64,000 nt of DNA, taken from Bacillota bacterium. Lineage in GTDB: Bacteria > Bacillota > Clostridia > Acetivibrionales > DSM-1351. This document shows, in pieces, positions 1-7,092 of this stretch. The notes beneath the pieces are model-generated. The model was given only the letters and a program-made list of their open reading frames with translations, was not told the DNA's origin and searched no databases. The DNA is taken from assembly GCA_023443515.1 (NCBI GenBank), contig JAEZUC010000051.1, positions 15,838-79,837 of the forward strand. Direction: 5' to 3'. A program made the translations under genes and the position numbers. Positions within the stretch are counted from its first letter, which is position 1. Each line of letters begins with the position of its first letter.

Positions 1-838
1 CATTTTTAATAGTATCAAGAAGCTTCTTATTTTTAAACCTCTCCCAGTTATGAACTACTATATTTTTAGGAGCCAGTGTTATGAGGGAACTGACCAAAAG
101 GTCATCATGGCTTATATCCGCCTCAGACAGTTCAGTTACAAATTCCTGGATACATTCATTGGTTATTTCATGCTTTTTGTCATCCAAAAGCATGTAGTTA
201 TCATCATACTCCATAACAACATGAACAACATTGAATTTGGAATCCTGTATTTCAACGAAATATTTCAAAAGCCTTATAAACTCCTTATATTCACGTTCAA
301 TCAAGAAGTCATCAACTGCATTATCAATGATTTCTTCCAGCTCTTTGTTATAATCTTTTAATCTGAAATTTACAAATCCGTCAAGGATAATACTATTAGA
401 ACCTTCAAAGTATTCTAAAAGCTTCTTTACAATGAGATTCCTTCTGCGTATTTGAAAAAGTGTATTAAAAAAAACCTTGTCATCATTTCTGATAATCCTT
501 TTGCATATTTCCAATATTTCCCGTTTATCTACTGAATTAAAATAACCATAGTTGCTGTTTATTATCCTGATTAGAAGCTTTTCCTCGTACTGCTGGATTA
601 TATAGTCCGCAAGTGCATTGGATATATGGTATTTTAACAGCTCATACTGACTGGTTTTTTTCGAAAACAATCCCTCCTCCTCCAAATTACATAGGACGGA
701 AGTTGCACCTTCAATATCAACCATTTTTATTGAGTAATTGATTCTTTTTTCCTTTAACTGCTGAAGTTCCTTATCTATATGCTGTATTACGTTTTCTGCG
801 CTATCATTAACTCCTATTGAGAGGTATTGATACTGCAT
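1..838 (-). CDS. ytxC: YtxC-like sporulation protein, 3' end cut by window edge
   Basis: I translated the minus strand by hand. An uninterrupted frame of 279 codons runs from ATG at 838 (MQYQYLSIGVNDSAENVIQH) off the left edge. The sequence fits the YtxC family of Bacillales/Clostridia, a sporulation protein of unknown biochemical function. It is predicted soluble, without signal peptide or membrane segment, and rich in Lys/Glu/Ile helices. A GGGAAG ribosome site lies about 8 bases upstream; an in-frame TTG directly before the ATG is a possible alternative start. The gene is the last visible member of a leftward pair with the GME-fold gene, separated by 146 bp carrying a large inverted repeat. 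The family call is from recalled sequence character only. Confidence 0.75.
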   Translation of the reverse strand, partial: MQYQYLSIGVNDSAENVIQHIDKELQQLKEKRINYSIKMVDIEGATSVLCNLEEEGLFSKKTSQYELLKYHISNALADYIIQQYEEKLLIRIINSNYGYFNSVDKREILEICKRIIRNDDKVFFNTLFQIRRRNLIVKKLLEYFEGSNSIILDGFVNFRLKDYNKELEEIIDNAVDDFLIEREYKEFIRLLKYFVEIQDSKFNVVHVVMEYDDNYMLLDDKKHEITNECIQEFVTELSEADISHDDLLVSSLITLAPKNIVVHNWERFKNKKLLDTIKN

Positions 839-855
839 CAACTTCACTTCCCTTC

Positions 856-962
856 GTGTGTAGTATATGTTTTCGTATAATGTTGTATTCAATAGGCATT
901 TAACAGTTTATTCTAAGTTATGTTACATTATATGCATCGCCTATTTTATAGGTACTACACAC
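856..962. repeat. 107-bp nested inverted repeat
   Basis: GTGTGTAGTA at 856-865 is the exact inverse of TACTACACAC at 953-962, and inside it AATAGGC (891-897) pairs with GCCTATT (939-945). The block fills the gap between two leftward genes and includes the likely promoter of the downstream ytxC gene (TATAAT on the minus strand near 927-932). It could be a small MITE, a structured leader or an extended terminator. Confidence 0.5.
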
Positions 963-984
963 ATTAAGATTATTTGTATGGCAG

Positions 985-1740
985 CTATTCCTGACTAATT
1001 GGAATGATTGTCCCTAAATCAATCAAATGTTCATCTTTAATAATAACCATGTCCACAGCTTTTAAACTTAAAAAGTCATTTATTTCTTTATAATTTTTAT
1101 GAAGAGTTATATCTCCCGTAAAAAGTAGTTTATTTTTTCCTATCAGTCCTGATGCTCCTCCGATAAAACCCATATCGAAAGGTTCAAGCTTTATAGATTC
1201 ATCGGGTTCAATTAAGAGCACATCCAGACCCACTGCTGCTGCTTTCCTATAAATTTCTCTATCAGAAGTTATAATACTTTTACTGTCAACGACACAGGTC
1301 AGACATTTGGAATATCCCTGTTTTACATGTACCAGTCGGATTTCCTGCTCTTCCAGCAACTTTTTGATCACGGGATCAGTATATTTAGTATTATGAAATG
1401 CATAGTTTCCCACTCTTGCAACATTGTAAGCAATAGTTCCCGGATATTTATTTTGAAGGAAAGTTTCTCCCTTTATCATTTCAAAGCCTTTTTTGCAAAG
1501 AAAATCTATTATCTGTAACGGTGTATTTGGTGCATATACAATAATATTTCCCGAAATATGGTGAAACATAATATCAGGATGGCACGCTACGGCAGCATAT
1601 ACGTCAGGATGAGCAAATACCGGGATTATATCAATATTTCTATTTTTTAATTCATCAGTAAGTCTTTTAGGAGCTCTTGCATCCAATAGAACGCAGGAAA
1701 CATTTCCATCCGGTAGGTTAGGTATTTTTATTTTTTTCAT
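985..1740 (-). CDS. DUF6873-type GME-fold protein
   Basis: 251 residues, soluble, no signal peptide. The pattern resembles the guanidine-modifying-enzyme (GME) fold group (DUF6873), relatives of amidinotransferases and arginine deiminases: repeated HPD motifs (residues 44-46 and 54-56), Cys146 and Cys149 in the segment before SIITSD, the glycine-rich turn GGASGLIG (194-201) followed by TGD (208-210). Whether it is catalytic is unknown. Cys146/Cys149 do not lie at the C-terminus, where arginine deiminases keep their nucleophile, so deiminase activity should not be assumed. The start is supported by GGAGGG seven bases upstream of ATG. A real arginine deiminase lies elsewhere in the window (41777-43009). 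Fold assignment is from recall of the family. Confidence 0.6.
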   Translation of the reverse strand: MKKIKIPNLPDGNVSCVLLDARAPKRLTDELKNRNIDIIPVFAHPDVYAAVACHPDIMFHHISGNIIVYAPNTPLQIIDFLCKKGFEMIKGETFLQNKYPGTIAYNVARVGNYAFHNTKYTDPVIKKLLEEQEIRLVHVKQGYSKCLTCVVDSKSIITSDREIYRKAAAVGLDVLLIEPDESIKLEPFDMGFIGGASGLIGKNKLLFTGDITLHKNYKEINDFLSLKAVDMVIIKDEHLIDLGTIIPISQE

Positions 1741-1891
1741 AATTTCCCTCCGTTGGGCATATATTTTAAGTTAAATTTTAGTATCACACATATTTTTAAT
1801 ATTTCATATTATACTAAAGAAAGAATCTTCAAACAAAAATCTTCATATTCCAGTACTAACTGCTCTGCGAAAGCAGACGGTTATTCAAATA

Positions 1892-1930
1892 CACCGCATT
1901 TCCAAAAACGGAGATGCGGTTATTTTATTT
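1892..1930 (+). terminator. Hairpin with T-rich tail in leader of DUF378 gene
   Basis: ACCGCAT and ATGCGGT form a 7-bp stem around a 14-nt loop, followed by TATTTTATTT. Just upstream, TCTGC-GAAA-GCAGA (about 1862-1875) is a second small hairpin with a GNRA loop. It lies between divergent genes, so it could be a leader attenuator for the gene at 2030. I could not fit it to a known riboswitch. Confidence 0.3.
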
Positions 1931-2029
1931 ATGGTATCTTTTTTCCACTGAATAAAATCTGTTTATTTAATAATAATATAGAATTGTAACAGAATCTAAT
2001 TCAATTTAAAAAAGAAGGGAGTTGGTAAT

Positions 2030-2245
2030 ATGAGAACACCATTGGATAGAGTTGCATTAGTACTCATTATAATCGGAGCTCTTAACTGGCTTTCTGTAGG
2101 GTTATTCCGCTATGATCTTGTTGGCGCAATTTTTGGTCCCGCTTCACTTATTACAAGAGCAATTTTTGTTATCGTCGGTATTGCAGGACTGTACAGCATT
2201 AGTCTTCTTTTCAGAGAAAGTGACCAGGCTGTACGGCAGCAGTAA
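2030..2245 (+). CDS. DUF378 small membrane protein (YuzA-like)
   Basis: 71 residues with two hydrophobic helices (about 8-28 and 40-60). The first contains the LNWLSVGLF signature typical of DUF378, and the second a GIAGLYSI turn. It is a small integral membrane protein of unknown function, found widely in Bacillota and archaea. A strong GAAGGGAG site precedes the ATG. It stands alone, with a perfect hairpin directly after the stop codon and a spore-protein gene next in the same direction. Confidence 0.85.
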   Translation: MRTPLDRVALVLIIIGALNWLSVGLFRYDLVGAIFGPASLITRAIFVIVGIAGLYSISLLFRESDQAVRQQ

Positions 2246-2280
2246 ATAATCAAAGTGGCGTATTTACGCCACTTGATTAT
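2246..2280 (+). terminator. Long stem hairpin after DUF378 gene
   Basis: ATAATCAA(A)GTGGCG and CGCCACTTGATTAT make a stem of about 14 bp starting at the base after the stop codon. No clean T-run follows, so it may be an mRNA-stabilising hairpin rather than a classical terminator. Confidence 0.5.
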
Positions 2281-2396
2281 CGGGCAAGAGACAGCAAGCA
2301 GACATAAATTTCCGTTATATTTTAAGTAATATTGCAAATTATATTAGTACACCGGTAATAACGTACAGGTGAAAATCACAAAGGAGGAACTCAATT

Positions 2397-2588
2397 ATGG
2401 CTAATAACAATAGTAATAACAGACCTTCAGGATTTGAAAACTTGAAATATGAAATAGCTTCTCAGGTTGGTGTAAACCTCAAAGAGGGTTATAATGGTGA
2501 TTTAACTTCAAGAGAAGCAGGTAAAGTCGGTGGTAATATAACTAAGAGAGTATTCCAGGAATTCAGGGATCAACACCCTAACCAGTAA
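2397..2588 (+). CDS. Alpha/beta-type small acid-soluble spore protein
   Basis: 63 residues matching the alpha/beta SASP family, which coats spore DNA, protects it from UV and heat, and is degraded by the GPR protease at germination. Visible hallmarks are KYEIASQVG (residues 19-27), containing the Glu-Ile bond cut by GPR, and GKVGGNITKRV (42-52), the second conserved DNA-binding segment. An Asn-rich N-terminus precedes them. CAAAGGAGG lies upstream of the ATG, and a strong terminator follows. Expected to be forespore-expressed under sigma-G; I could not place a convincing sigma-G promoter. Confidence 0.93.
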   Translation: MANNNSNNRPSGFENLKYEIASQVGVNLKEGYNGDLTSREAGKVGGNITKRVFQEFRDQHPNQ

Positions 2589-2618
2589 GAACAAACTTTA
2601 TGCTAGGTAATAAATAAT

Positions 2619-2660
2619 AAAAGGATGCCCGTCTTCACTGACGTGCATCCTTTTATTTTA
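2619..2660 (+). terminator. Rho-independent terminator of SASP gene
   Basis: AAAAGGATGC pairs with GCATCCTTTT around a 16-nt loop, followed by ATTTTA. Confidence 0.85.
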
Positions 2661-2800
2661 AAATTAACACTATAGTACTTTATTACTTTATAAACTTTAT
2701 ATATAATTTATATAAGTTAGTACATCACTTTTGCATAGAATAATACAAGCATAAGTTCACATGTATTTCCAAATATAAACGATAAGGAATAGCCAACACT

Positions 2801-3844
2801 ATGAAAGACTTTAAATCCATTTTTTCCAAGAAAATAACTAAGAGAGTACTTGTCCTTGCAGCATTCGCACTTTTGATATACTTCATGCGAGGAATGGCTA
2901 ACATGTTTCTACTGACCTTCATATTTGCATATCTGGGGTATACGGCTCAAAGTTATGTTTTTAAACGGACCAAAATCATTAATTCAAGACTACTGAAGGC
3001 AATTATAATAACTTTTTACCTTGTGACTGTGACACTGGCCGTTCTGGTACTTTACAAGTATATTCCAGTTATTATCTCAGAGCTTAAAACCCTTATAGGA
3101 CAGGTCACAACCTTCTTTAACACAACCTATGAAAACGAGACTCTGAACTATATTATTTCACTATCTAAGGAGATTAAGATTTCTTCGTATATTGAGGATA
3201 ATTTTGAAGTTCTTTACAAATCAATATCAAACATAGGTAAGCTGGCATTTGATATTGTTATGGCTATTGTGTTAAGTCTGTTCTTTATACTTGAAAAAAA
3301 CAGAATTGTCAGATTTACATCGGGTTTTAAAAACAGTAAACTTTCTGTAGTTTATGATGAACTTTCGTTCTTTGGTCGAAAATTTCTCCAGTCTTTCGGA
3401 AAGGTTATTCAGACTCAGATAACTATTTCATTTATAAATGCCATATTGTCCATGATAATGCTTTATATACTTAAGTTTCCACAGATTTTCGGACTTGGTT
3501 TTATGATTTTTATTCTTGGTCTGGTACCTGTGGCAGGTGTGGTAATATCACTGGTTCCGCTCTCCATGATAGCTTTAAAAATTGGCGGGCCTACAATGAT
3601 TGTCTATGTTCTGGTACTGATTGTTATTCTCCATGCTCTTGAAAGCTACATTCTAAACCCAAAGCTTATGTCACAAAAAACCAAACTGCCTGTGTTTTAC
3701 ACATTTGTAGTATTAATAGTTTCGGAACATATACTTGGAATATGGGGGCTTATTATAGGTATTCCAATATTTATATTTATACTTGATGTTCTGGAAGTTA
3801 AAAATCCTGATGCACCCGTTACATCAGATTCAGATAACAATTAA
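2801..3844 (+). CDS. AI-2E family (PF01594) membrane permease
   Basis: 347 residues with paired N-terminal helices, a soluble central segment (about 100-150) and five to six C-terminal helices. The family layout is recognisable from FGLGFMIFILGLVPVAGVV (about 231-249) and LNPKLMSQKTKLPVF in the C-terminal half. Members are transporter-like proteins; some export AI-2 or act as Na+/H+ antiporters, but the substrate here cannot be read. A second family member, ytvI-like, lies at 29075-30136. The ribosome site is weak (AAGGAA, 12 bases from ATG). Its direct neighbour downstream is an ACT-domain protein. Confidence 0.85.
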   Translation: MKDFKSIFSKKITKRVLVLAAFALLIYFMRGMANMFLLTFIFAYLGYTAQSYVFKRTKIINSRLLKAIIITFYLVTVTLAVLVLYKYIPVIISELKTLIGQVTTFFNTTYENETLNYIISLSKEIKISSYIEDNFEVLYKSISNIGKLAFDIVMAIVLSLFFILEKNRIVRFTSGFKNSKLSVVYDELSFFGRKFLQSFGKVIQTQITISFINAILSMIMLYILKFPQIFGLGFMIFILGLVPVAGVVISLVPLSMIALKIGGPTMIVYVLVLIVILHALESYILNPKLMSQKTKLPVFYTFVVLIVSEHILGIWGLIIGIPIFIFILDVLEVKNPDAPVTSDSDNN

Positions 3845-3888
3845 CGGGTATACTTTTCTTATATAAAATTCAATTAGGAGGCAATACA

Positions 3889-4155
3889 ATGGCAAAATAT
3901 AACATTATGTCAGTACTTACAAATAACAGGGTGCAGAATGTAAATCTTATGCAAAACGTTCTAACAGAGTCCGGCTGTATAATTAAAACCCGCCTGGGGA
4001 TACATGATGCAAGCGAAAACAGCTGTTCTAATGAGGGCCTTATAATACTTAATCTTATAGGCTCCGACGATGAAATCGAGAAACTGGAATGCAAATTAAA
4101 TGAAATTCCGGGGGTAAAGGCTAAAAATATACAATTAAGCTCGGAAGATGCCTAG
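3889..4155 (+). CDS. TM1266-type ACT-like protein (putative Fe-hydrogenase system regulator)
   Basis: 88 residues, a single ACT-like alpha/beta domain. The order 'TRLGIHDASENSCSNEGLI' followed by a beta strand and a C-terminal 'LNEIPGVKAKNIQLS' matches the TM1266 family, annotated as putative regulators of the iron-only hydrogenase system because of frequent linkage to hyd maturation genes. No [FeFe] hydrogenase gene is adjacent here; the window's hydrogenase is a NiFe Ech enzyme 18 kb away. A strong AGGAGG site precedes the ATG, and a zinc-ribbon protein follows at 30 bp, probably in the same transcript. Regulatory role is by family name only. Confidence 0.75.
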   Translation: MAKYNIMSVLTNNRVQNVNLMQNVLTESGCIIKTRLGIHDASENSCSNEGLIILNLIGSDDEIEKLECKLNEIPGVKAKNIQLSSEDA

Positions 4156-4184
4156 TCTAATTTTTTTATCAGGAGGGAAATTCG

Positions 4185-4418
4185 TTGGCTGAACCTAAAC
4201 GCTGTAAAGAGTGTAACTGCACCTTTCAATACTTAACCAGTGAACAATTATGTTTGAGCTGCAGTCAAAAAAACGATTCCGAATTCCGGAGGATTAAAGA
4301 ATTTTTAAAGGACAATCCAAAGTCATCGGTCAGTTTGGTAGCAACTTCTCTTGAAATAAACGTATCCCATATTCAGAAGTTTATTGATGAGGGAAGGTTG
4401 GAGATTATCGATAAGTAA
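4185..4418 (+). CDS. Zinc-ribbon/HTH small protein, YvyF-like (flagellar operon protein type)
   Basis: 77 residues. Four cysteines form two knuckles: CKEC at residues 7-10 and CLSC at 23-26. The C-terminal half is an MerR-like helix-turn-helix (SVSLVATSLEINVSHIQKFIDEG). This zinc-ribbon plus HTH arrangement is that of YvyF / TIGR03826 proteins of flagellar operons. The start is TTG at 4185, fixed by AGGAGGG seven bases upstream; there is no nearby in-frame ATG. It may bind DNA or a protein partner. No flagellar operon is adjacent, so its role here is open. Confidence 0.65.
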   Translation: MAEPKRCKECNCTFQYLTSEQLCLSCSQKNDSEFRRIKEFLKDNPKSSVSLVATSLEINVSHIQKFIDEGRLEIIDK

Positions 4419-4507
4419 CAGGTAAATTCAGGTATAATGTTGCTAATAGCTTACGAATATTCAGCCGATAAATAAATGTAATACAAATAATTTTAAGGGG
4501 TGCCAAT

Positions 4508-4924
4508 ATGGATATTTTTGAACTTATTGCATATCTCAAAGAAACAGAGGGCTACATAGAGTATTCTTTTTATAAACATTCATCTGAAATTATGAACGCT
4601 ATTTCCAACAAAGGTATAGATGAGGTATTAGGTATTATTTCCATGAGAGAAATTAAAAAAGGTGCCTATGAATGTGTTACCACCTGGGAGGTTGATAATA
4701 ATTCCTGCTTCAGGAAAACGGTAATAATTGACATATCCAACGAAATGCTTTATATTACCGAAACTCTTGATGGTGCAGACAGCCAGTCAGCTAAAGCAGA
4801 TTTAGTTTCAGATTTTGATGTGCAGAAGGAATACTCTGAAATTATAGATTTAATGAAAACAAAGCAATTAAACAGCATTGAAAAAGAATTGCTTACAAAA
4901 GTTGTTGCTGCATTTTTTAAATAA
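4508..4924 (+). CDS. Hypothetical 138-aa soluble protein
   Basis: Family not recognised. The protein is acidic and soluble, with an alternating strand/helix pattern in the first 100 residues and a helical C-terminus, and has no signal peptide. The reading frame is supported by AAGGGGTG eight bases before ATG and a textbook terminator straight after the stop. It stands alone, 89 bp after the zinc-ribbon gene. Confidence 0.75.
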   Translation: MDIFELIAYLKETEGYIEYSFYKHSSEIMNAISNKGIDEVLGIISMREIKKGAYECVTTWEVDNNSCFRKTVIIDISNEMLYITETLDGADSQSAKADLVSDFDVQKEYSEIIDLMKTKQLNSIEKELLTKVVAAFFK

Positions 4925-4934
4925 TATATAAAAA

Positions 4935-4968
4935 GGGAAATAGTTGAAATCTATTTCCCGTTTTTTTT
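4935..4968 (+). terminator. Rho-independent terminator
   Basis: GGGAAATAG / CTATTTCCC stem of 9 bp with a 7-nt loop, then G and eight T residues. Confidence 0.92.
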
Positions 4969-5051
4969 GAATATTAGTCGGAGTACATATGACTTAAAAA
5001 GTGTTTTTCTCCTTTTATATATGTTAGAATAGTTTCTAATGAGGTGATAAA

Positions 5052-5600
5052 ATGCTTTCCGCTATTCAAAATATAGATACATTTATACTGGACTTTATAC
5101 AAAACAATCTGCGTTCACCCATTATGGATAAAATTATGCAAGTATTTACTTTTATGGGAAACAGCGGTGCAGTTTGGCTTATCATTGGTATATTACTTAT
5201 TATATCAAAAAAACACAGGACTACAGGAATTATGGTTATGGGTGCATTGGTTATTTGCCTGATTATAGGTAATCTTACCCTAAAGCCAGTTATTGCAAGG
5301 GCGCGCCCTTGTTGGGTTAATACGAGTGTGCATTTGCTGGTGTCATCACCACAGGATTATTCTTTTCCATCCGGGCACACCATGTCTTCTTTTGCAGCCG
5401 CCGTAGTGCTCTTTTTGAGAAACAGACGTTGGGGTCTGTGGGCGTTGTTTACAGCTGCTATGATAGCTTTTTCAAGACTTTATCTCTATGTTCACTACCC
5501 TTCTGATGTAGTTTCAGGTTTGATTCTTGGCATAGCAGTTGCTTTTGTATCAGTTAAAACCTTTCCCGTTGTTCGAAATTTATTCAATAGAATAATTTGA
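5052..5600 (+). CDS. PAP2-family membrane phosphatase
   Basis: 182 residues with about five membrane segments. The three catalytic motifs of the type 2 phosphatidic acid phosphatase family are present in order: KPVIARARP (about 77-85), PSGH (about 104-107) and SRLYLYVHYPSDV (about 137-149), supplying the phosphate-binding Lys/Arg and the two catalytic His. Likely hydrolyses a lipid phosphate such as undecaprenyl pyrophosphate or phosphatidylglycerol phosphate at the outer membrane face; the exact substrate cannot be told. GAGGTGAT precedes the ATG. The gene is followed at once by repeat copy A, which starts at the stop codon. Confidence 0.88.
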   Translation: MLSAIQNIDTFILDFIQNNLRSPIMDKIMQVFTFMGNSGAVWLIIGILLIISKKHRTTGIMVMGALVICLIIGNLTLKPVIARARPCWVNTSVHLLVSSPQDYSFPSGHTMSSFAAAVVLFLRNRRWGLWALFTAAMIAFSRLYLYVHYPSDVVSGLILGIAVAFVSVKTFPVVRNLFNRII

Positions 5601-5906
5601 GGGGCTGTTGCAAAACAGAAAGTTTGAGTTTTAACACCTGTACTCCCGTATAAAATTGTATCAATGATTGCTTCTTTAGATATTTGCAGATGTTTCTAGC
5701 GGCTCATCATAGGATATTTTACCGTCGCTCACATTCATCGTCCATGATTCATGGTTTCACTAAAACCTACATCGTGATAGGTTTTCCGGTAAAATATCCA
5801 TGTTCAACCACAAACATCTGCAAATATCTTTAACCAAGCTTCCATTGATACAATTTATACTCACATACAGGCTAGAAAAGATAAAAACTAATTTTGCAAC
5901 AACCCC
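5601..5906. mobile_element. MITE-like palindromic repeat, copy A
   Basis: Ends are GGGGCTGTTGCAAAA (5601-5615) and the near-exact inverse TTTTGCAACAACCCC (5892-5906). Inside are nested inverted pairs: ATTGTATCAATG (5655-5666) with its partner near 5843-5853, GATATTTGCAGATGTTT with AAACATCTGCAAATATC, GGATATTTTACCG with CGGTAAAATATCC, and a central hairpin AAAACCTAC...GTAGGTTTT-like. The core 5617-5871 recurs inverted at 10333-10586, nearly identical by eye. There is no coding capacity. The outer ends resemble the CTGTTGCAAA termini of IS6-type elements (inference). It fills the gap between convergent genes. Confidence 0.8.
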
Positions 5907-5913
5907 TTCTGTT

Positions 5914-7023
5914 TTATTTCGGGTTAACTTCCTTTTCTATTTGATTTTCCACACTAACAGAAACCTGGCCCTTGCTACTTTCTGCCTTAGCCAAAGATGG
6001 GCTTGTTGCAGGTATTGTAGCAGTTATCGGCAAAACAGGAATAAATACCGGCGTATTACCACTGCCATCAGACAGTACGATTATTCCGTATTCATTTTTA
6101 TATATTGTCCCTGTAGCATGTACATTTGAACCTGTATATATATCAACATCAGTTTTACTGTTCAAATATTCATAGTATGCCGTTACAATATCCGTATCAT
6201 AGCCTGGGGTAAAAGCAGGTACCGGAAGATATGTAAAAGAAGGATTGTATACCGTACCATCTCCGGTGTATATTGCTGTAATTGAATTAAGGGGAATCGC
6301 TTGTTCCTGCCCGTTGTCCATAACTATGAATAATGCTCCGTTTTTTGCTACCGAAGAAGTAAACAACTGATAAGGTGTACCGGTTATAGAAGAAGCAGTT
6401 AATCCTTTAGTAAACACAGTTACCGTATTGGTAGGATAGAACATTATAATTTGCTGTATTATATGTGCCAGCTGTGAATAATAGAAGTTTGTTGCTGAAT
6501 TTTCAGAAGGAGTTCCTGAATATGTAATTGTTAGTTTTGGGTAATATGGTTCCCATGAGATATTATCTGTACCAAACTGAACAGTTGTTGTTCCGTCAGA
6601 ATTGGTTAAGGCTAAGCCGTTGTTTGCAACGGTTCCGCTAAGCCAACTGTTTACCAAAGCTGTTATGTCAATATCAACTGTTTTGTAAAGGTCATTTGTT
6701 GTAACATCAACTTTTGACTGCGTAGGTGTAAAAGCCGGGCGCGTGTTGTAGGTGACAGTAGTTCTGTTGAAAGGTTCCATTACTGTATTTACCACAACGG
6801 GACTGGGATTGGTACCGCTTTTTGCAATGACAGCCAGCTGAAGCACAGCACTGTCAACAAAATTTACGGGCAATGACGGCAATGCTATTTGCATCAAACT
6901 TATACAGTTCTGATACTGCGTGTCCGTACCTGAATAAATGGTGGGATATACCGAAAAGTTAATAGTTGGCTGTGCAGAAGACACAAATGTGGTGCTTGGA
7001 ATATCCACTACAACAGTTGACAT
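5914..7023 (-). CDS. DNRLRE-domain protein
   Basis: 369 residues. The first ~170 form a beta-rich DNRLRE domain: repeated strands, 'FNRTTVTYNTRP' and the family-typical 'VDIDITALVNSWLSG' helix followed by 'GLALTNSDGTTTVQFGT'. Such domains occur on surface and carbohydrate-associated proteins. The C-terminal ~190 residues are Thr/Val-rich and unrecognised, ending in a charged tail. There is no signal peptide or sortase signal, so export is not evident; a spore-surface role is possible but unproven. AAGGAA lies upstream of ATG. Repeat copy A abuts the 3' end. Confidence 0.75.
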   Translation of the reverse strand: MSTVVVDIPSTTFVSSAQPTINFSVYPTIYSGTDTQYQNCISLMQIALPSLPVNFVDSAVLQLAVIAKSGTNPSPVVVNTVMEPFNRTTVTYNTRPAFTPTQSKVDVTTNDLYKTVDIDITALVNSWLSGTVANNGLALTNSDGTTTVQFGTDNISWEPYYPKLTITYSGTPSENSATNFYYSQLAHIIQQIIMFYPTNTVTVFTKGLTASSITGTPYQLFTSSVAKNGALFIVMDNGQEQAIPLNSITAIYTGDGTVYNPSFTYLPVPAFTPGYDTDIVTAYYEYLNSKTDVDIYTGSNVHATGTIYKNEYGIIVLSDGSGNTPVFIPVLPITATIPATSPSLAKAESSKGQVSVSVENQIEKEVNPK

Positions 7024-7092
7024 AATACGATTCCTTCTTTCATATTTGTTTTATTACTTACATATATGATTAAAAGAATACTATGATGAGTA

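Noticed and set aside
50..361. Rightward open frame at the left end
   Set aside because: It is antisense to the ytxC frame, has no ribosome site and has a composition (Ile/Phe/Asn-rich) typical of a shadow frame.
1861..1920. Cyclic-di-GMP riboswitch
   Set aside because: The GCGAAAGC hairpin suggested it, but the GACGCAAAGC block and the second stem of the consensus are absent.
5800..6129. Rightward frame running out of repeat copy A
   Set aside because: It starts inside the palindromic repeat and runs antisense to the DNRLRE gene; no ribosome site.
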